NCBI GenBank assembly: GCA_002878035.1
Contig: PNIU01000021.1
Location: 1-40,683 of the forward strand
DNA from: Sulfurihydrogenibium sp.
GTDB lineage: Bacteria > Aquificota > Aquificia > Aquificales > Hydrogenothermaceae
Direction: 5' to 3'
DNA length: 40,683 nucleotides
Shown here: positions 1 through 10,544 of the stretch, one piece after another
How positions within the stretch are numbered: the first letter of the stretch is position 1
Layout: every line of letters begins with the position of its first letter
The notes under the pieces: model-generated
What the model was told of the DNA's origin: nothing
The model's database searches: none
The model's input: the letters and a program-made list of their open reading frames with translations, nothing else
Program-made: the position numbers and the translations under genes

Positions 1-41
1 TTGCAGACTTACATACTGATTTAAAGTATGTTTTTAAAGTA

Positions 42-70
42 TTGACTTTTTAAAAAATTTCGTTTAACAT
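42..70 (+). promoter_or_regulatory. Possible promoter reading into the CRISPR-like array
   Basis: TTGACT (42-47), 17-nt spacer, TAACAT (65-70), AT-rich context just before the first repeat. Confidence 0.4.
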
Positions 71-90
71 TATATTGTAAATTTTTACGG

Positions 91-317
91 GTTTAACCCG
101 TTCTATAGGGTATTACGACTCGTTATAACAACAATCACAATTACCAAAAAATTCTTGTTTAACCCGTTCTATAGGGTATTGCGACACTACGATAGTTCTT
201 TTAGCTGAGTTTCTGATGAAAGTTTGACCCGCTCTATAGGGTATTGCGACTCCTAAATGTAAAACATACGGATAATTGCAATCTTAGAGTTTAACCCGCT
301 TTATAGGGTATTGCGAC
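91..317. CRISPR. Short CRISPR-like array: 4 repeats of 29 nt, 3 spacers of 37, 36 and 38 nt; no cas genes in window
   Basis: Repeats at 91-119, 157-185, 222-250 and 289-317; majority GTTTAACCCG(T/C)TCTATAGGGTATTGCGAC with 1-3 differences among copies; unique spacers. Confidence 0.87.
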
Positions 318-383
318 TGGATATTTGAATTAGTTTTTGTCTGAACTATGTGGGATATAAAGTTATAACTATCAGTAAAACGG

Positions 384-404
384 CTTTGACTATCAAAGTT
401 TTTT
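384..404 (+). terminator. Possible Rho-independent terminator downstream of the array
   Basis: CTTTGA-CTA-TCAAAG hairpin followed by TTTTTT on + strand. Confidence 0.45.
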
Positions 405-433
405 GTTTAAATTCTGTAGAATATAGGCTTACA

Positions 434-1945
434 CTACTTAGATAACTTTCTCTTTACCATATTAAACAGTAAAACCGTAGACTCTTCCTTTAGCAAAAAA
501 TTTACCGCTATGTATAAAACTCCACCCAAAACAACCCCGGCAAAAACCTTAACTGCAAGACTAACATTTAAAACCTTGATAAACTCTATAAAAACTACCA
601 TCAAAACCGTAGAAATTAAAACCTTTAAAAAAGATACAAAAATACTTTTTAAATCCACACTGTATTTATAGTGAAAGTATAGGTAAATGAAATTTACGTA
701 AGCACCTAAAGAAGATGCTAAAGCCAAACCAAAGACTCCCCATTTAAAAACAAACGTAAATAAAACTGCAAAAAGCATACTTGATAGCAAACCAACAACC
801 GTAGAAATCAACGGCGTTTTTGTATCACCTGTAGCAAAGTATGCACTTTTAAAAGGCCTTGTAAAAGCATACCCAAGAAGACCTGCAGCATAACCAACAA
901 GGGCGTAGTAAGTCAGCAAAGCATCTTGATAAGTAAAAGCTCCTCTAACAAGTAAAAGCTCCACTATCTCCTTTCCAAGGAAAACCATACCTGCCATGGC
1001 AGGAATAGACACAAACAAAGACATTTTAAAACTCAAAGTCAAATCTCTGTTAAAAGATTGAAAGTTTTTTTCTGCAAAATGTTTTGATAAGGAAACCAGT
1101 AAAGCATTCCCAAGTCCTATGATAAAAAGTCCAAGAGGTAGTTGAAAAATCCTGTTGCCATAGTATAGATAAGTTACAGCTCCAGTGTATAAAAACGAAG
1201 CAAGGACAGTATCAATAACAAAAGAAAACTGGCTTACTCCAAAAGATGCAAAAGCTGGAAGCATCTTTTTTAATGTTGTGTTGATGGCTGGATGTTTTTT
1301 CAAAGTAGGTTTAAAAAGAAGACCTTCTTTATAGCTTTGTGGAAGTTGAATTAAAAACTGTAAAAGCCCACCAACCAAAGCCCCAACTGCCAGAGCGTAT
1401 ATTCCTAAGTATGCAGACAAAAACACTGAACTAAATATAAAAGACAAGTTCAGTAAAGCCGGAGCTATACCTGTTATAAAAAATCTGTCTTTTGTGTTTA
1501 GTAAAGCCATAAAAAAAGAAGTCCAGCCTATCAAAATTAAGTAAGGAAAAACTATCCTTACAAGTTCGGCTGTAAGTTGAAGGTTTCCTTTATCTGCAAA
1601 ACCGGGAGCAATTACTTTAACAAAACCTTCTGCAAAGATAACTATAAAAACCGTTATAACAGACAAAACCAACGTGTAATAACTAAAAAGAGAAGCTGCA
1701 TATTGTTTTGCACTTTCTGGAGACTTTTGATACTCTTGAGTGTAGATAGGAATAAAAGCAGCGTTAAAACTACCTTCGGCTACAAGCTGTCTTAATGTAT
1801 TTGGAAGACGCCAAGCTACGTAAAAAGCATCAGTTATCTGGTTAGAACCAAAGTAGTAAGCTACAACGGCATCTCTTATATAACCAAGTATACGGCTAAT
1901 AAACGTTGCAAAAGAAAATATTATCGTATTTTTGATAAAATTCAT
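434..1945 (-). CDS. murJ: Lipid II flippase MurJ (MviN family)
   Basis: MviN/MurJ-like polytopic protein; N-terminus SFATFISRILGYIRDAVVAYYFG. Confidence 0.93.
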   Translation of the reverse strand: MNFIKNTIIFSFATFISRILGYIRDAVVAYYFGSNQITDAFYVAWRLPNTLRQLVAEGSFNAAFIPIYTQEYQKSPESAKQYAASLFSYYTLVLSVITVFIVIFAEGFVKVIAPGFADKGNLQLTAELVRIVFPYLILIGWTSFFMALLNTKDRFFITGIAPALLNLSFIFSSVFLSAYLGIYALAVGALVGGLLQFLIQLPQSYKEGLLFKPTLKKHPAINTTLKKMLPAFASFGVSQFSFVIDTVLASFLYTGAVTYLYYGNRIFQLPLGLFIIGLGNALLVSLSKHFAEKNFQSFNRDLTLSFKMSLFVSIPAMAGMVFLGKEIVELLLVRGAFTYQDALLTYYALVGYAAGLLGYAFTRPFKSAYFATGDTKTPLISTVVGLLSSMLFAVLFTFVFKWGVFGLALASSLGAYVNFIYLYFHYKYSVDLKSIFVSFLKVLISTVLMVVFIEFIKVLNVSLAVKVFAGVVLGGVLYIAVNFLLKEESTVLLFNMVKRKLSK

Positions 1946-2409
1946 TTAATCTTTAAACTAAACTCCGATTTTAAAAAGTATTTGTTGCCAGATTTATCAA
2001 AAAACGTTATCCTTGCAAAGTAATCACCGGAAGACACCTCTTTACCTTCTTGGTCTTTTTGATTCCAGCACCACTGCTTTTTTTCGTTAGGTTTAACATT
2101 AGTTATTACCTGAGCCGATGTAGGAGAGTATATAGCAACTTCTGGCTTAGTTTTTTCAAAAATTGCAAAAGGAGCCGCCGAAGGAAGAAGTATATCTGTT
2201 TTTGAACTATTTTCAAATATAAAACAAACTTCCTCACCTTTAAGGTAAGAGTTTTTTTGAGTGTAAAACTTGATACCTTCTATCTTAGCCGTATCTTGAA
2301 CTGTCACTTTTTTAATATCTTCAGCTTTTGCTACCAGCTTTTCTTTGTCGGACATGGCAAAAGATATGGATACCAAACTAATTAAAAACAAAAAGGACAA
2401 ACTTCTCAT
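1942..2409 (-). CDS. Secreted protein with BsuPI-like (Ig-fold) domain
   Basis: Signal peptide; FYTQKNSYLKGEEVCFIFEN...WCWNQKDQEGKEVSSGDYFARITF pattern; 4-nt overlaps with both neighbours. Confidence 0.55.
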   Translation of the reverse strand: MRSLSFLFLISLVSISFAMSDKEKLVAKAEDIKKVTVQDTAKIEGIKFYTQKNSYLKGEEVCFIFENSSKTDILLPSAAPFAIFEKTKPEVAIYSPTSAQVITNVKPNEKKQWCWNQKDQEGKEVSSGDYFARITFFDKSGNKYFLKSEFSLKIK

Positions 2410-3446
2410 CTTAAAACACCTCTTCGTTGTAGTCTTCTTATTATAAAGTTTTTTAATCTTAAGGTTATTATACTCACAATAAAACTAAGAATCAAAGCAG
2501 AGACAACTACAAAAGAAGAATATAAGACAGGATGCTCTAAAAGGAGTTTTGCAAAAAAGTTTGTAGGTTGAACAACAAAGATTTCTTTTTTAGCACTACT
2601 TACAAGTTGATAGAAACTAAAGAATGCAACTAAAAGCATAATTATAGCAAGAAGGAATTTTATGTAAAACTTGTTTATCCTTTGAGCTATGATAGCACCA
2701 AACACAGCACCAAAAGAAGAACCAAGTATAAGAATTAAAACAAGAACTATATCTACACCGTGGTTTATATAAGAGTGGAAAAATGCAAGGAAAGATGCCA
2801 CAAAAACCATTTGAAACATGCTTATAGCTACTGCACTTACAACTTCGTAGCCACCAAGATACATTAATACAGGAGTTATAAGGTTTCCACCACCTATACC
2901 CATAACAGACGCAAGAAATCCAGAAAGAAAACCTGCAAAAGCAGGTAGCAGCATAGATATCTCTCCTGTTTTAAACTGAGTTTTAAAAGGTAGTTTTTGT
3001 ATAAACATTGGTATCTTAGGCGGTTCAGATTTATTTTTGTTTTTTATGCTTTCTACAAGTATAAACGTTCCAAGAAGAAGTAAATAAACAACGTAAATTG
3101 CTAAAACAAACGTTTTTACATAACCTAAACTCTTTAGAAAATTTATAAGTAATACACCTGTAAAACCCCCTACAAACCCAAAAACAACTATGTAAAGTCC
3201 CATCTTTGTATCTACAACTTTAGACTTTAAGTAAGTTAAAAAACCAGATAAAGAAGCTCCGGCTATCTGACTAATAGAAGAACCAACAACAACAACAGAA
3301 GGAATATTAAGATTTATCAAAACAGGGTTTAAAATGATGCCACCACCTATACCAAGCATACCAGATAAAACACCTACCACAACTCCTAAAATTACAAGGT
3401 AGATTACATTAACCTGAACGTGGGCAATTGGAAGTATTATTTCCAT
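2406..3446 (-). CDS. TSUP (TauE/SafE) family membrane transporter
   Basis: Duplicated GMLGIGGGIILNPVL / SVMGIGGGNLITPVLMYLGG motifs, multiple TM segments. Confidence 0.88.
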   Translation of the reverse strand: MEIILPIAHVQVNVIYLVILGVVVGVLSGMLGIGGGIILNPVLINLNIPSVVVVGSSISQIAGASLSGFLTYLKSKVVDTKMGLYIVVFGFVGGFTGVLLINFLKSLGYVKTFVLAIYVVYLLLLGTFILVESIKNKNKSEPPKIPMFIQKLPFKTQFKTGEISMLLPAFAGFLSGFLASVMGIGGGNLITPVLMYLGGYEVVSAVAISMFQMVFVASFLAFFHSYINHGVDIVLVLILILGSSFGAVFGAIIAQRINKFYIKFLLAIIMLLVAFFSFYQLVSSAKKEIFVVQPTNFFAKLLLEHPVLYSSFVVVSALILSFIVSIITLRLKNFIIRRLQRRGVLR

Positions 3447-4693
3447 CAGACTCCGTATTTCTCCTTCAATTTTTTTATTAATCTTTCGTAAAGGTCTTTA
3501 TCTGTATCTAAAAGATTTTTGACAGATTGAACGTCTTTATCACCCCTACCAGACAAGTTTACAACTACACACTGATTTTTATCCATACTTTTTGCTATCT
3601 CTACAGCTTTTATTACTGCGTGGGCACTTTCCAAAGCAGGTATTATACCTTCAGTTCTTGATAGAAGTAAAAAGCCTTCTAAAGCTTCTTCATCGGTTGC
3701 AGTTATATACTTAGCTCTTCCGATTTCTTTAAGAAATGCATGCTCCGGACCAACTCCGGGATAATCTAATCCAGCAGATATAGAATGTGTCGTTTCTATC
3801 TGACCCCATTCATCTTGTAAAAAGTATGACTTCATACCGTGCAACACTCCAACGTTTCCACCTGATATGCTTGCAGCATGCATACCAGTCTCTAAACCAT
3901 AACCTCCAGCTTCAACACCTACAAGCTCAACTTCTTCATTTTCTATAAAAGGATAAAAAATACCTATAGCGTTGCTACCACCACCTACACACGCTACTAT
4001 AACATCTGGATACCTTCCTTCTATTTCAAGTATCTGATTTTTAACTTCTTCTCCTATTACGGACTGAAAGTCTCTAACAATCATAGGGAAAGGGTGAGGT
4101 CCCAAAGCAGAACCTATTATGTAATGGGTTGTCCTTACGTTGGTTACCCAGTCTCTCAAAGCTTCGTTAACGGCATCTTTTAGAGTTCTGCTACCAGACT
4201 TTACTATCTCTACGTTTGCTCCAAGTAGTTTCATACGAAAAACATTCAAAGCTTGCCTTTCTGCGTCTTCCTCTCCCATGTAGATTGTGCACTCAAGACC
4301 AAAAAGGGCAGCAGCCGTTGCCGTAGATACTCCGTGCTGTCCAGCTCCCGTTTCGGCTATTATTCTTTTCTTACCTATCCTTTTTGTTAGAAGAACTTGA
4401 CCAAGTGTGTTGTTTATCTTATGGGCTCCAGTGTGTAAAAGGTCTTCTCTCTTTAAGTATATCTTAGCTCCACCAACAAGTTGTGTTAACCTTGATGCGA
4501 AAAACAACGGTGTGGGTCTTCCTGCATACTCCGTTAGGTAATATAAAAGCTCCCTTTTAAAATCTCCATCGTTTTTTATCTTTAAATACTGCTCTTCTAA
4601 CTCTTCTAAAGCTGGTATCAACGTTTCTGGTAGATATTTTCCACCAAACTGTCCGTAGTAGCCTCTTTCATCTGGAAAAGTATATTTTTTCAT
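3446..4693 (-). CDS. trpB: Tryptophan synthase beta chain
   Basis: [50 protein letters not shown] motifs. Confidence 0.97.
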   Translation of the reverse strand: MKKYTFPDERGYYGQFGGKYLPETLIPALEELEEQYLKIKNDGDFKRELLYYLTEYAGRPTPLFFASRLTQLVGGAKIYLKREDLLHTGAHKINNTLGQVLLTKRIGKKRIIAETGAGQHGVSTATAAALFGLECTIYMGEEDAERQALNVFRMKLLGANVEIVKSGSRTLKDAVNEALRDWVTNVRTTHYIIGSALGPHPFPMIVRDFQSVIGEEVKNQILEIEGRYPDVIVACVGGGSNAIGIFYPFIENEEVELVGVEAGGYGLETGMHAASISGGNVGVLHGMKSYFLQDEWGQIETTHSISAGLDYPGVGPEHAFLKEIGRAKYITATDEEALEGFLLLSRTEGIIPALESAHAVIKAVEIAKSMDKNQCVVVNLSGRGDKDVQSVKNLLDTDKDLYERLIKKLKEKYGV

Positions 4694-4702
4694 TGTGTCT
4701 CC

Positions 4703-7045
4703 TTACCTACTCTTTAGTATATCTATTATATTATCTTTCGTTGTATCATCTGTTGATGGGGTATTTTCTTGTGGTTGTGGATTTGTTTCTACGTTTGGTT
4801 GATTTTCTTGAGGTTCTTGAGGTTGTTGTTGTTCTTCTGGTTTTGCAAAAAGTTGAGAAAAGTCTACTTGATTTCCATCACAGTCTACGGTAGGGTAAGT
4901 TCCTTCAACAAAAAGTATATACTTACCCGGACAGTTATTGTTAGCAACTTTGTTTGTTATTGGGTCTATCGGAATGTAAACCGTTCCTTCAACCTTTGGA
5001 AATTCTTTATAAACACCTCTTCTATTAGCGTATTTCATTATATCCATCCATAAAGGTAAAGCGGCTTCGGCTCCAGCCATTCCTTTTCCTATAGGTTTCC
5101 TTTTATCATAGCCTACCCAAACGACAGTTGTAAGGTCTGGGTCAAAACCTGCAAACCAAGCATCAGCATAGTCGTTTGTTGTCCCTGTTTTACCTGCTAC
5201 AGGCACAGGCATAGATGATGCTTTTACAGCAGTCCCTTCAAGGACCACTGCTCTAAGTAAATCTACCATAACTGCAGATTCAGGCTTTGGAAGCACTTCT
5301 TCACATCTTGGCTCTTGCTGGTAAAGTATATTTCCTTCTTTATCTACAACTTTTCTTATAAAGAAAGGTTCGCATCTGGTTCCATAGTTTCCAAAGGTAG
5401 CAAATGCATTTGCAAGTTCTATAGGTGTAATTTCAACTGACCCAAGAGCAAGAGAGTAATACCTTGGAAGTTTCTGTTTTATTCCCACTTTGGAAGCAAC
5501 GGAAAAAACAGGGTCAAAGTCTATTTGAGTAAGTAGGTAAACCGTTGCTGCGTTTAAACTTTTAGCCAAAGCTTTTCTAAGTGTAACTGTTCCGTAGTAG
5601 TTACCATCGTAATTTTTAGGAACCCACTCTTTATTCCGACTGTAATCCCAAAAACCTATAGGTTTATCTTCCAAGTAAGAGATTTGGGTATAACCGTTTA
5701 GAAGTGCAGCCATGTATATGATAGGTTTTATAGCAGAACCGGGCTGTCTTTTGCTTTGTAAAACTCTGTTAAACTGTGATTTTCTAAACTCGTATCCACC
5801 TATTAAAACCCTTATTCCACCAGTCTTAGAATCTATAGAAACCACTGCAGACTCTAAAAATGGTAAAACTTTAAAAGAGCCATTTTCCATATACTTAACG
5901 TATACGTAATCTCCCGGTTTAAGGTTAAACGCAGATTTTACAAAAGCTTCTCCATTTACCTGGTCTATGGAAAATTTTATCTTTCCTTTTGAAACTTCGT
6001 TTATCTTGGCTACGTATATGTAATTTTTAATCAAGGTTTCCGGAGAAACCTTTTGATTCTCATACTTATCTTTTAGATAGTCTATATCTTCTTTAGATAA
6101 CTTTGGAAATCCTACTCTGTTTTGTAAATCTTCGAGCCACTGCTGGACTCTCTTTTGAGCATACATCTGCAAAGCCGTATCTATCGTAGTGTATATCTTA
6201 AGACCACCTTGACTTACGGCTTCTTCTCCGTATTTTTCAACAATCCACTGTCTTATAACTTCAGTAAAATAGTCGTTAAAGTTATCTGACCTGATTATTC
6301 CTGCAAGTTTAATAGGCCTTTCTACACATTTTTGATATTCTTCCTGAGTTATATAACCTTCTTCCAACATTCTTTGAAGAACAACTTGTTTTCTCTTTTC
6401 AGCTAAATCTGGATTTGCATATGGATTATACTTTGAAGGTGCCTTTGGAAGACCTGCCAAAACTGCAGCCTCACATAAGTTTATATTAGATACACTTTTT
6501 CCAAAGTAAGTCCTTGCAGCAGCTTCAACTCCATAACTACCTTGACCAAGGTAAATCTGGTTTAGATACATCTCAAGAATTTTATCTTTACTGTATACTT
6601 TGTTTAACCTTATGGCTAAAACCATCTCTTTTATCTTTCTGGAAATGCTTTTTTCTGGGGTTAGAAACAGGTTTTTTACAAGTTGCTGTGATATTGTACT
6701 TCCACCTTCGGCAGCTACACCTTTGATAATATTTTTGATAGCAGCTCTCAAAATTCCAAATATATCTATACCCGGGTTTGAATAAAAACTTTTATCTTCC
6801 GTAGCTATAAATGCTTTTTTAACGTAATCTGGTATCTTCTCTATCGGAACGTAATACCTTTTTTGAACGTAAAGTTCATTGTAGACTTTATCTTGATAAT
6901 CAAGTATAACAGAAGCTTCCGGTGGCTTCCAGTTTTCAAGTTGTCTTACATCGGGAAGGTCTCTTGTGATAAGAAAAGCGTATATAGAAAATCCAAAGAT
7001 AAAAACGGCAAAAAACGCCAAAATTACAGCTAAAACTCTATACAA
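4703..7045 (-). CDS. mrcA: Class A penicillin-binding protein (PBP1A-type transglycosylase/transpeptidase)
   Basis: GT51 motifs ATEDKSFYSNPG and GGSTISQQLVKN; transpeptidase KTGTTNDYADAWFAG; low-complexity Gln/Pro/Glu C-terminal tail. Confidence 0.94.
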   Translation of the reverse strand: MYRVLAVILAFFAVFIFGFSIYAFLITRDLPDVRQLENWKPPEASVILDYQDKVYNELYVQKRYYVPIEKIPDYVKKAFIATEDKSFYSNPGIDIFGILRAAIKNIIKGVAAEGGSTISQQLVKNLFLTPEKSISRKIKEMVLAIRLNKVYSKDKILEMYLNQIYLGQGSYGVEAAARTYFGKSVSNINLCEAAVLAGLPKAPSKYNPYANPDLAEKRKQVVLQRMLEEGYITQEEYQKCVERPIKLAGIIRSDNFNDYFTEVIRQWIVEKYGEEAVSQGGLKIYTTIDTALQMYAQKRVQQWLEDLQNRVGFPKLSKEDIDYLKDKYENQKVSPETLIKNYIYVAKINEVSKGKIKFSIDQVNGEAFVKSAFNLKPGDYVYVKYMENGSFKVLPFLESAVVSIDSKTGGIRVLIGGYEFRKSQFNRVLQSKRQPGSAIKPIIYMAALLNGYTQISYLEDKPIGFWDYSRNKEWVPKNYDGNYYGTVTLRKALAKSLNAATVYLLTQIDFDPVFSVASKVGIKQKLPRYYSLALGSVEITPIELANAFATFGNYGTRCEPFFIRKVVDKEGNILYQQEPRCEEVLPKPESAVMVDLLRAVVLEGTAVKASSMPVPVAGKTGTTNDYADAWFAGFDPDLTTVVWVGYDKRKPIGKGMAGAEAALPLWMDIMKYANRRGVYKEFPKVEGTVYIPIDPITNKVANNNCPGKYILFVEGTYPTVDCDGNQVDFSQLFAKPEEQQQPQEPQENQPNVETNPQPQENTPSTDDTTKDNIIDILKSR

Positions 7046-7079
7046 AAAAATTTACCTCAAAGTTAAGAATTAAAAGAAT

Positions 7080-7088
7080 ATTTTACCA
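7080..7088 (-). promoter_or_regulatory. Extended -10 promoter element upstream of the PBP gene
   Basis: TGGTAAAAT on minus strand, about 35 nt upstream of start. Confidence 0.45.
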
Positions 7089-7140
7089 TTTTTAATCAAA
7101 AACTTGCGATTGAAACGATTAAGATTTTTAAACCATTAAA

Positions 7141-7629
7141 TCAACTTTTCCGCTTTAACTCAAAAATACAGTTTTCTTTTTTCTGAGCTTGACACTCGAC
7201 TTCCTTACATTCCCATTCTTGGTCTAAAACTTCTTCAAAAACTCCAGATAAAGCACCTGCTAAAGGCATGCATATAGGCTTTTTATTCTCTACACCTTGA
7301 GCAAATATAGAATTTTTGGCTTTGATTACTATTTTATCATTCTGAACATCATAACTTTCAATTTTTGCTATTCCTGAACCTTCAAGAAAATTAAATACAT
7401 AGTCTAATAACTCTTTTGGAGATAAATTATCGTTTTGAGCCATCTTTTTTATATAACCACCTGCCAACTTTCCAGCCTTTTTACCTGAGAATGTGAGCAA
7501 ACCCCCTATACCAAAGCCAGAAAGCTTGACAAACTGTGAATAAAACTCGTTTATAGGACCTTTTGGAAAGATAACACCCTCTTCCTCTAAAAACTCTTCC
7601 ACTTTTCTTTTTACTTCTAAATTTTCCAT
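7141..7629 (-). CDS. V4R (4-vinyl reductase-like) domain protein
   Basis: 162 aa; C-terminal GALSGVFEEVLDQEWECKEVECQAQKKENCIFELK resembles V4R domains. Confidence 0.65.
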   Translation of the reverse strand: MENLEVKRKVEEFLEEEGVIFPKGPINEFYSQFVKLSGFGIGGLLTFSGKKAGKLAGGYIKKMAQNDNLSPKELLDYVFNFLEGSGIAKIESYDVQNDKIVIKAKNSIFAQGVENKKPICMPLAGALSGVFEEVLDQEWECKEVECQAQKKENCIFELKRKS

Positions 7630-7742
7630 TTAAGTTCTCCTTATAGAAAATATATTTATCTACTATAATATATCTTTTCGTAATAATATATTTGAAATAC
7701 TTTACCTGTTTTTAAGATTCTCAACAGACACACTTACTAAAA

Positions 7743-7751
7743 TGATAAAAT
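7743..7751 (+). promoter_or_regulatory. Extended -10 promoter element upstream of lepA
   Basis: TGATAAAAT within AAAATGATAAAATATAAA; same 18-mer also precedes the ORF at 21135. Confidence 0.5.
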
Positions 7752-7794
7752 ATAAATTCCAGAAAAATATACTTTCTTAAAGAGGTGTTCAGAC

Positions 7795-9582
7795 TTGAGT
7801 GAAAGAATGGAAAAAATCAGAAACTTTTCTATAATAGCCCACGTAGACCATGGAAAATCTACGTTAGCAGATAGACTTATAGAGTTTACAGGTGCACTTG
7901 AAAAAAGAGAAATGAAAGAACAGCTTCTGGACACACTGGACATAGAAAGAGAAAGAGGAATTACGATTAAACTTCAGGCAGTTAGGTTAAAGTATAAAGA
8001 TTACACCTTACACCTTATAGACACACCCGGACACGTAGATTTTGGATACGAGGTATCAAGGTCTTTAGCAGCATGTGAAGGAGCCTTACTTTTGATAGAT
8101 GCAACTCAAGGAATAGAAGCTCAAACGATAGCAACTTTTTGGCAAGCATTAAATCTAAACCTTGAGATAATACCAGTTATAAACAAAATAGACCTTCCTT
8201 CTGCAGACGTAGACAGGATAAAAAGACAGATTGAAGAAGTTTTAGGACTTGACCCTGAAGGAGCTATTTTAGCATCAGGTAAAGCAGGAATAGGGATAGA
8301 AGATATTTTAGAAGCAATAGTAAAAAGAATACCACCACCAAAAGGAGATGAAAACAAACCTCTAAAGGCACTAATTTTTGACTCTTACTACGACCCTTAC
8401 AGGGGAGCTGTGGCTTTCGTAAGAGTGATAGATGGTTCTGTAAAACCGGGAATGAAAATAAAACTTATGTCTACAGGAAAAGAGTTTGAAGTAACGGAAG
8501 TTGGAGCTCAAACTCCAAAAATGACCAAGTTAGACTTACTACAAGCCGGAGACGTAGGATACGTTGCAGCAGCTATAAAAGACGTAAGAGACATTAGAGT
8601 AGGAGACACTATAACAGATGCAAAAAAACCTACAGACGCGCCGGTAGAAGGTTTTAGACCTGCAAAACCGATGGTTTATGCCGGCTTATACCCAACTGGC
8701 TCAACAACCTTTGAAGATATGAGAGATGCATTAGAAAGATACTCTATAAACGACGCAGCTTTAACTTACGAAGTAGAATCTTCACCAGCTTTAGGAATGG
8801 GTTTTAGATGTGGATTTTTGGGACTTTTACATCTTGAGATAGTTCAAGAAAGATTAGAAAGAGAATACGATATAGAGCTTATCACGACGGCACCAAACGT
8901 TATATACAAAGTAATAACTACAAAAGGAGAAGAGATAGAAGTAAGAAACCCATCTCAACTACCACCACCAAACTACATAGACAAAATTTTAGAACCTTAC
9001 ATAGAAGCCAGCATAATCACACCTTCCGAATACGTGGGAGCCATAATGCAACTTGTCCAAGAAAAAAGAGGAATACAAAAAAGTTTTGAGTATATAGACC
9101 CAAAAACCGTCCTGTTAAGGTATGAGCTACCACTTGCAGAGGTTCTGTTTGACTTTCACGATAAACTGAAAACAGCCACAAAAGGTTATGCATCTTTCGA
9201 TTACGAATTTATAGGATACAGAGAAGGAGACCTTGTTAAGATGGATATACTTATTAACGACGAACCTGTTGATGCCCTATCTTTTATCGTCCATAGAGAT
9301 AAAGCTTACAGAGTAGGTAGAAACTTAGTAGATAAAATGAAAGAAGTAATACCAAGACAGTTGTTTGAAGTTAAAATACAGGCAGCCATAGGCTCTAAAG
9401 TTATAGCCGCAACAAGGATAGCACCTTTAAGAAGAGACGTTTTAGCAAAATGTTACGGAGGAGACATAACAAGAAAGAAAAAATTACTGGAAAAACAAAA
9501 AGAAGGTAAAAAAAGAATGAAACAGTTTGGAAAAGTAGAACTTCCTCAGGAAGCTTTCCTAAGCATACTAAAGGCAGACTAA
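7795..9582 (+). CDS. lepA: Elongation factor 4 (LepA), TTG start
   Basis: [39 protein letters not shown]; LepA C-terminal domain. Confidence 0.97.
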   Translation: MSERMEKIRNFSIIAHVDHGKSTLADRLIEFTGALEKREMKEQLLDTLDIERERGITIKLQAVRLKYKDYTLHLIDTPGHVDFGYEVSRSLAACEGALLLIDATQGIEAQTIATFWQALNLNLEIIPVINKIDLPSADVDRIKRQIEEVLGLDPEGAILASGKAGIGIEDILEAIVKRIPPPKGDENKPLKALIFDSYYDPYRGAVAFVRVIDGSVKPGMKIKLMSTGKEFEVTEVGAQTPKMTKLDLLQAGDVGYVAAAIKDVRDIRVGDTITDAKKPTDAPVEGFRPAKPMVYAGLYPTGSTTFEDMRDALERYSINDAALTYEVESSPALGMGFRCGFLGLLHLEIVQERLEREYDIELITTAPNVIYKVITTKGEEIEVRNPSQLPPPNYIDKILEPYIEASIITPSEYVGAIMQLVQEKRGIQKSFEYIDPKTVLLRYELPLAEVLFDFHDKLKTATKGYASFDYEFIGYREGDLVKMDILINDEPVDALSFIVHRDKAYRVGRNLVDKMKEVIPRQLFEVKIQAAIGSKVIAATRIAPLRRDVLAKCYGGDITRKKKLLEKQKEGKKRMKQFGKVELPQEAFLSILKAD

Positions 9583-10538
9583 TGATAGACGAAATTAAGT
9601 TAATAACACTTCTAAAAGAAAAAAAACTGTCGGGAGAAGAGCTGGCAAAAATATTTGGCACATCAAGGGTAGCAGTATGGAAAAAAATCACCAAACTTAA
9701 AACTCTGGGTTATGAGATACACTCAGACAAAGAAGGTTACAAAATAATAAAAAGCCCAGATAAACCATTACCAACAGAAATACTACCGGCTTTAGAAACT
9801 AACTTTATAGGAAAAAACTACCATTACTTTGAAGAGATAGACTCTACCAACAACTACGCCAAATCAAAAGACCTTCCAAACGGTAGCGTAATACTGGCAG
9901 AAAATCAAACTGCCGGTAAAGGAAGGAAAGGAAGAAAATGGATTAGCTCCAAGTATAAAGGTCTTTACTTTTCAATAGTTCTAAAACCAAACTTGGAAGT
10001 GACCCATCTATCAAAGTTTTCCCTACTTTTTCCATACAGCACATTCAAAACATTGAAAGAGTTTACAAACCAAGATTTAAAGATAAAATGGCCTAACGAC
10101 ATATACCTTAACGGTAAAAAACTGGCAGGCTTTTTAATAGAAAGCTCAATAGAAAACAACCTAATAACAAAACTTATCGTAGGAATAGGTATAAACGTTA
10201 ACCAAAACACCTTTGATTTTCCAGAGGATTTAAACTATATAGTTACCTCACTAAAGTTAGAAGAAGGTAAAGAATTTAGCCGAAGCGAAATACTACTAAA
10301 ACTACTTTACAACATAGAAAAAGATTACACAGACTTTATAAAAACCTGTTACATTAATATGAAAGACATAGAAGAAAATTTACTCTGGCTTGGAGAAAAA
10401 GTATCCGTTTACGAAGATGGCAGAATGGTTTTATCTGGAATTGTTAAAGGTTTAAATAGTGATGGGTCTTTAATTTTACAAGTAGATAAAGAAACTGAAG
10501 AAATCATTTATGTAGGAGACTTGAGTATAAGATACTAA
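9582..10538 (+). CDS. birA: Biotin-[acetyl-CoA-carboxylase] ligase with N-terminal HTH (bifunctional BirA)
   Basis: N-terminal HTH GTSRVAVWKKITKLKTLGYEI; EIDSTNNYAK, ENQTAGKGRKGRKW, KWPNDIYLNGKKLAGFLIE. Confidence 0.93.
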   Translation: MIDEIKLITLLKEKKLSGEELAKIFGTSRVAVWKKITKLKTLGYEIHSDKEGYKIIKSPDKPLPTEILPALETNFIGKNYHYFEEIDSTNNYAKSKDLPNGSVILAENQTAGKGRKGRKWISSKYKGLYFSIVLKPNLEVTHLSKFSLLFPYSTFKTLKEFTNQDLKIKWPNDIYLNGKKLAGFLIESSIENNLITKLIVGIGINVNQNTFDFPEDLNYIVTSLKLEEGKEFSRSEILLKLLYNIEKDYTDFIKTCYINMKDIEENLLWLGEKVSVYEDGRMVLSGIVKGLNSDGSLILQVDKETEEIIYVGDLSIRY

Positions 10539-10544
10539 AATATA

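Noticed and set aside
91-317. Interpretation of the repeats as a riboswitch or ordinary tandem repeat
   Set aside because: Regular repeat/spacer sizes with unique spacers fit CRISPR better.
4703-4860. Gln/Pro-rich C-terminal tail of the PBP considered as a novel domain
   Set aside because: Low-complexity disordered tails are common in PBP1A proteins; no specific evidence of function.
4693-5053. + strand ORFs 4693-4893 and 4769-5053, low-complexity hydrophobic
   Set aside because: Antisense of the Gln/Pro/Glu-rich tail of the penicillin-binding protein gene; no homology features or RBS.
6776-7045. N-terminal region of the PBP considered as a separate membrane gene
   Set aside because: It is the normal signal anchor and GT51 start of class A PBPs; frame continuous.
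7737-9694. Minus ORFs 7737-7943, 8121-8357 and 9401-9694
   Set aside because: Antisense to lepA and birA, which have complete conserved protein families in the sense frame.
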